NCBI GenBank assembly: GCA_016647705.1
Contig: CM028335.1
Span: 6,650,579-6,714,578, forward strand
Source: Eucommia ulmoides
Taxonomy: Eukaryota > Streptophyta > Magnoliopsida > Garryales > Eucommiaceae
Reading direction: 5' to 3'
Length of the DNA stretch: 64,000 nucleotides
Position numbers and translations under genes: made by a program
The notes under the pieces: generated by a model
Seen by the model: the letters and a program-made list of their open reading frames with translations, nothing else
The model's database searches: none
What the model was told of the DNA's origin: nothing
In this document: piece after piece, positions 59,259-64,000 of the stretch
How the letters are laid out: each line of letters begins with the position of its first letter
Position numbering within the stretch: the stretch's first letter is position 1

Positions 59259-60715
59259 TAAGTTTCTTGCTATATACATGATAATATATTTTTCTCATAT
59301 GATTTATATCTCCTGATTTTTAAATGTTTATGATCATGTAAGGATCTAGAAGGATATGAGATAACATCGTTATTATTGAGAGATGATTCATGTTCTTGCA
59401 CGTAAATGATAATATGTTTATTAGAAACATGTTTCTTGAGAAGACTCAATCTATATCAATTGGTTTATAAGATTAAAATTGTTTGAAATTAAATAGTGAT
59501 CATATATGATGTTGAGAATAATTGATAAATATATGATTTCTACTAATGATCTTATTCCAAGTATGTTTCAAAGAGTTTCAGGTTATAAGATTACTCAAGG
59601 AGAAATAAATATTCATATCGAAACTCAAAGTTGAGTCAAGAATAAAAATAAGATTGATTCAAGGAGTTAATTGATTAGAATTAAATATTCATTCAATTCA
59701 ATGGTAAAACAATCTCACTCTTGCATAATGATGTACGAAATTTAAATAACATGCTTTGATTATATGCCTACGTAGATTTCTACTGTTAGTTAATACTGAT
59801 TTGTTGATGAAATATTTATTGCTAAGAAATGCTTAATGAAATCAGTGTTAATCATAATCTTACATGTCGGCATATCATAAAAATTCAAGCTTCCATATTT
59901 TTATGTCATGATATATGAGGTTCACTCTAAAAGTCATGATTAAATATTGAGGTTATTTAAATGATAAATGAATTATATAATGCATTCATATGTTGAATAT
60001 TGATCATAACCATGATAAAAGCATACATTAGATTTATGATTGACCATTCATAAATTATTGTTGAAATATGCTTCTTATTCTAATGTATTAAAGATTATAT
60101 GGCTTGATTCTAAATAATAGAAAGACATTATTTGGTATCACAAGTAAGAAATGAGGACTTAACTAAAATTATGTGATTACATGCTATATCGTTGAAGTAT
60201 TTTGATTGCCTCAAGTTTACTCTCCTAAACATAAATTGATTTCTTTACAATTATGTATGGGGAGAAGTGTTTATAAGAGGGACAATATTGTGTCATACTT
60301 ATATTGAAAGATGAGTTTTGTTGAAAAATCAAAAGAGTTAATATGCTTGTGAAAAATTAATATCATGCAACAACTAAGATGTTTTGATTGCCTTAGGGAG
60401 AGATTATATTCCTAAGTGATTTTTTTGTTTCCCTTTCCCACTTTTTGAGATGACAAAATGGAAGAATTTATTGATTTTTTATTGAATATCTTAAGGGAGA
60501 GCTTGAATTATTTTGTTGAATATCTTAAGGGGGAGTTCGAATTATTTTTCATATTTTTGAAATTATTATTTATGCTCTGTTGAATATCTTATGATTATCT
60601 TCATAAATGTGTTTTAATGAGTTAAAAACCCATCTTCAGATTTAGGGGGATTGTGGTTACATATTATTTTAACAAAAACATCAAAATTAATTGTTATCAT
60701 AAAAAAGGAGAAGAT

Positions 60716-62805
60716 TGTTGATCCTAAGATTTTGATGAAAAATTAAATGTTGATATTTTTTGTGGAACTAACGGTTTTATTGAGTATTTCATTTTATTAG
60801 TTCTGGTGATAAGAGTATCATGAAGTAATTATAAAGGATACAGAGATGATAACATTATGAAAAAAATTTGAAAGATGCAGAAGCGGATGCTAAGAGATTG
60901 AAGATTCCGGAGAATCTAGGTGAAAATAGCTCTAATATATTTTTACTCTTGATGTATCCCGATTAGGATCATACATGACACAAAAATAATTTTATGATTA
61001 TGTGTGATTTTTATAGGATCCTAATTAGTTAAAACATACTTGCTCCTACGTGAAATTGAAGAAGAAACATAAATAAAATTAAATTTAAGGATTTAGTGGA
61101 GTTAACAGAGAAACGAAATCGGTTAAAAGGGCAAAAACGTCGAAGAAAATGGATTAAAATTGAATTAAGGAATGATTACAACAGGCACTAAATTGAATGT
61201 TTTGAAAGCTATAATTAAGTCAAATATACTAGGATTGAAAGGAATCAATATATGGGGTCTATAGGTGATTTTAAATGACATATCTCGTAGAAACTAGCCG
61301 TTATAGGGCTTATTTCAAGTGCCTTTATATACACTTGTGGATTTCACATAATATATATAATATCAAGAACTATTTAGTTCATAAGTTTGTATAAGAGTCA
61401 TCATTCTGATATTATTTTGAGATATCAAATTGTGAGTTCAATTGTTGAGGAGTTCTTGAGTTAAAAACGCTGATTGTTTAAACGTCACTGATTTGAGCTG
61501 TCTAGCGTTTCAATTTATAATTCTTCAGTGTTATTCTGGTGAGATCATTCTAAGGTATTAATTTTTATTGCATATCTATTTTTGTCTATTTGCTTGGTTG
61601 ATAAGATTTTGATAAAATCATTTTCAGAACTTTAAATTGCATAAAAATATTTTAAAACGATTTTTGGTGAAAATTTAATTTCATACTTATCTGTGTGTTA
61701 CCCATATCTATAATAATCATATTTTTATGTTTTCTTGGTGAAAGTGTTCCAAACTTATTCTTAATTGAATTTATTATTATTATAATCACTTGCTTGGATA
61801 ATTCATCTTGTGAAATTGTTTTTGAATTTTAAAAGGATAACAAAATATTTTAAAACGATTTGTGTGATAATCTGATTACGTGCTCAATTTTATACTACCC
61901 GTATTAATTTTATAATAAGATTTTATGTTACTTACTTAATTCTATCACTAGTAATTATCAGGATATTAATCGAGTTTAAATTGATTTGAGGTAGTAGAAA
62001 CTCTAAATGGGAAGAACTTATCAATTTATTGTAATTGGTGAGTTGTGTGTTGGATTAGATACTATTGAGAGTGTCTAATCAATGGTAGCTTTGGGTTTCA
62101 ATTTTTTCCGGTAAAGAGATTGATGTTTGATCTTTACTTAAGTACAAAAAGGTTAGATTACTCTTTTCCCGTTGAAAAGAGCTTAGGTGTGATTCTTCTT
62201 GATTAGGATCAATTGTGAGTGATTTGTAAAGATTTCATTTTTACCTGGAAAAATGATAGTTGAAGTGTTTCTGTGAGGTTTAAATCTTAAGCCTAAGGTA
62301 TAAAAAGAATTAGGTCGTGATTCTCCCTATAATAGAATTAGGTTAATCTTCAGTCTGTGAAAAGATAAAATTATTCTTGAGTCTGGGAAAAAGAAGAGAT
62401 TATTCTTGAGCCGAGGAAAATGAATTTGTAAATGTTGATTCTAAGCTTGCGAAAAGAATAATTTTTGTAAGGGTTTGGTTCCTACCTATTTAAAGGAATC
62501 TTAGTAGTTTAGTGGATGCAAATCTCCGTGGGGCTCAGAGGATTTGATTAGCCAAGATTAGCTTAATGAATCAGGATATATCGGTGTATACTGCATTGTT
62601 TATTTCTTTTACTTTATTTTTAGTTGTTTGGTGTGCACCTAGAGCTTATAATACTTATCTATTGCTATAAAGAGATAATAATTGATTTATGATAAATTAA
62701 TTAATTGATTAAATTAATAATTTGATTTTTGAAGTATTATTATTTGAATTAAATTTTATATCTACCAAATTCACTCCCTCTCTTGAGTAGCTCACTGGGC
62801 CAACA
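60716..62805 (+). repeat. 3' LTR of gag-only element copy 2 (long form)
   Basis: 2090 bases from TGTTGATCCTAAGATTTTG to AGTAGCTCACTGGGCCAACA. Its first and last parts match the 483-base LTR at 2310-2792. About 1.1 kb between about 61490 and 62620 has no counterpart there. The extra part holds GTGATTCT-type phrases and TTTTAAAACGATTT repeats (about 61649 and 61852). Confidence 0.8.
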
Positions 62806-62810
62806 AGTCT

Positions 62811-62911
62811 TTTGCCTAATACCTTAAAGCAGACTGACTTATTTTCACGCCGGATATTTTTTGACCGACACCACACCGGTGGTCCCCTTTGAGCACCGAT
62901 TTTGCAGGTCA
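62811..62911 (+). repeat. Tail fragment of the 770-bp LTR-like unit
   Basis: TTTTGCCTAATACCTTAAAG, CAGACTGACTTATT, CACGCCGGATATT, GACCGACACCACACCGG and TTTTGCAGGT match the ends of the units at 36546-38078. It begins immediately after the 3' LTR of the gag-only element. Confidence 0.7.
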
Positions 62912-63589
62912 ATAGTTTGCAGGTTGGGGAGGTCTTTGGCACGTAGGAGATCTTTTGCACGTGCTAGAGATTTTTGACAACATCATATACACACTTATAT
63001 ACACATAACGCATAAAATGAATTTTCGAAATCTGTTTATTGAAAAAGGGATTTCAAAATCTCCGTTTCTCAATGGAGATTTGATCTCCGTTTTTCAGAAG
63101 AAAAAAAAAACGAGAAATACAAAGCTCTATTTCTTAGTAGATTATCGAGAGAGTTCCAAAAATGGTGACGTGGAGTGTGAGGAAGGGAGGGGGGAATAGC
63201 ACGTAGAGGGATGGAGATTTCCAACGTGGAAAAAGTGGCCTTTGGGTATGTTATCAATACATGTTTAACTGTTATTTTCATAAGGATTAATAACACTTTG
63301 ACTCAGAGTTTGATTAAATTGTAATTTACACCTTTATGATATTCTCATCATCGCTTATTGCCTGCAATTCAGACATTAGTATAACGATTAAATTAAAAAA
63401 TATATATATGAAATAAGAAAACCCTTATACACAACCCAAGGAATAAAAGGAAGAGAGAGAGAGAGAGAGAACAAATGAATATTATTTAACCCGACCCAAA
63501 AATAAAACCTGTCAATTAATATTAAATAATTTTTTTTTTCTTTTTTTTTTTTTCCAGATTCTACCTTTTAATTTTAACCATGAGGAGAT
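62912..63589. other. Intergenic DNA with a GA microsatellite
   Basis: No gene recognised. GGAGATTTGATCTCCG near 63076 forms a short palindrome. (GA)n lies at 63452-63470, followed by T-rich runs. Confidence 0.5.
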
Positions 63590-64000
63590 AATTGTTTACA
63601 AAAATATTAGAAAGATATAAAATAAAACTCGATCAAACTTTAAGGGAAGTAAAATGTAATTAGGGAGACCCCCCCAAATTTGTTTCATTCGTTTTTAAAC
63701 AAATAGATTTTCGAAATCCGTTTTTCAATAAATGAATTTCGAAACCAGTTTACATGTTTTGTGTATAGGTGTGCATATATATGTTTTTAGTAATTAATTG
63801 TTATAATTATAATTATTTGGTTAAAAACTCTTCTATAATTACATTATTGGTTAGATGTTTGAATACATTTATAGGAACTATTTTTTTATGAAATTGAGAG
63901 AGTTGGAATACAATCGATTGATCAAAGCCGACAGATTCATTCAACATAAAAAATGAGCTATTTTTTTTGTGAAATTGAGAGATTTGGAATACAAATGTGA
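63590..64000. repeat. Dispersed repeat J, copy 2
   Basis: Direct match of 63690-64000 to 13320-13660, and inverted match of about 63590-63665 to about 13250-13335. It runs off the right window edge. Confidence 0.7.

Larger units (their letters stand above)
55751..62805 (+). mobile_element. Gag-only LTR retrotransposon, copy 2 (5' LTR missing, broken)
   Basis: Plus orientation. The primer-binding site TGGTATCAGA (55751) stands directly at the junction with element D, so the 5' LTR is lost. Then gag (55818-56976), AT-rich non-coding DNA with GGGGGAG-type repeats (about 60480-60660), a polypurine tract AAAAAAGGAGAAGAT, and the 3' LTR (60716-62805). A 1.9-kb DNA transposon sits inside (57331-59258). 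It is colinear with copy 1 at 1-2792. No pol is found in either copy. Confidence 0.75.

Noticed and set aside
1-64000. Polinton, pararetrovirus, envelope-bearing element or complete retrovirus-like provirus
   Set aside because: No capsid, envelope, movement-protein or protein-primed polymerase signal was seen. The LTR elements found are ordinary plant Ty3/gypsy or gag-only types, all broken.

Overview
This is nuclear DNA of a dicot plant, dominated by transposable elements. The dicot call rests on a broken TIR-NB-LRR (TNL) resistance gene on the minus strand, on plant-type LTR elements primed by initiator-methionine tRNA, and on a plant GRF zinc-finger gene carried by a Mutator-like foldback. 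The species cannot be read from the sequence. I see no CRISPR, no bacterial-type operon and no capsid- or envelope-bearing element. The only clear host protein-coding material is the TNL remnant and the GRF reading frame.

Layout. 1-2792: a gag-only LTR element (minus), cut by the window edge. 2793-5020: AT-rich DNA with local duplications. 5020-7759: first copy of a dispersed repeat holding a 1.38-kb foldback Mutator-like element (6046-7422, 9-bp target duplication) whose arms each carry a two-exon GRF zinc-finger gene. 8663-9826: a PIF/Harbinger-like element. 10.5-12.2 kb: two minisatellites, the second built from paired hairpins. 12635-13224: a solo LTR. 13.2-17.3 kb: mixed repeats. 17540-32054: the TNL pseudogene (minus), split by a Ty3/gypsy element (18204-23808) and by a solo LTR of a related family (24668-27364). 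33572-36432: the second copy of the dispersed repeat, carrying a solo LTR but no foldback, so each copy shows the empty site of the other's insertion.

36.5-62.9 kb is a nest. A tandem array of LTR-like units is entered by a Tat-like Ty3/gypsy element (38324-55750). That element's antisense gene is split by a chromovirus-like element (42290-53689), whose left LTR holds another solo LTR (43484-45179). Next to it lies a second gag-only LTR element (55751-62805) with a DNA transposon inside (57331-59258). The last kilobase repeats DNA seen near 13.3 kb.

The two most unusual items are (1) a 48-base copy of the 3' part of mature initiator tRNA-Met, CCA included, joined to the first bases of LTR-derived cDNA inside the 42290-53689 element, and (2) the GRF foldback, which could form a hairpin of about 680 bp. 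In the TNL both LTR insertions fall inside exons, and the host codons still line up on either side. Coordinates and repeat boundaries were read by eye, so divergent ends may be off by some bases.
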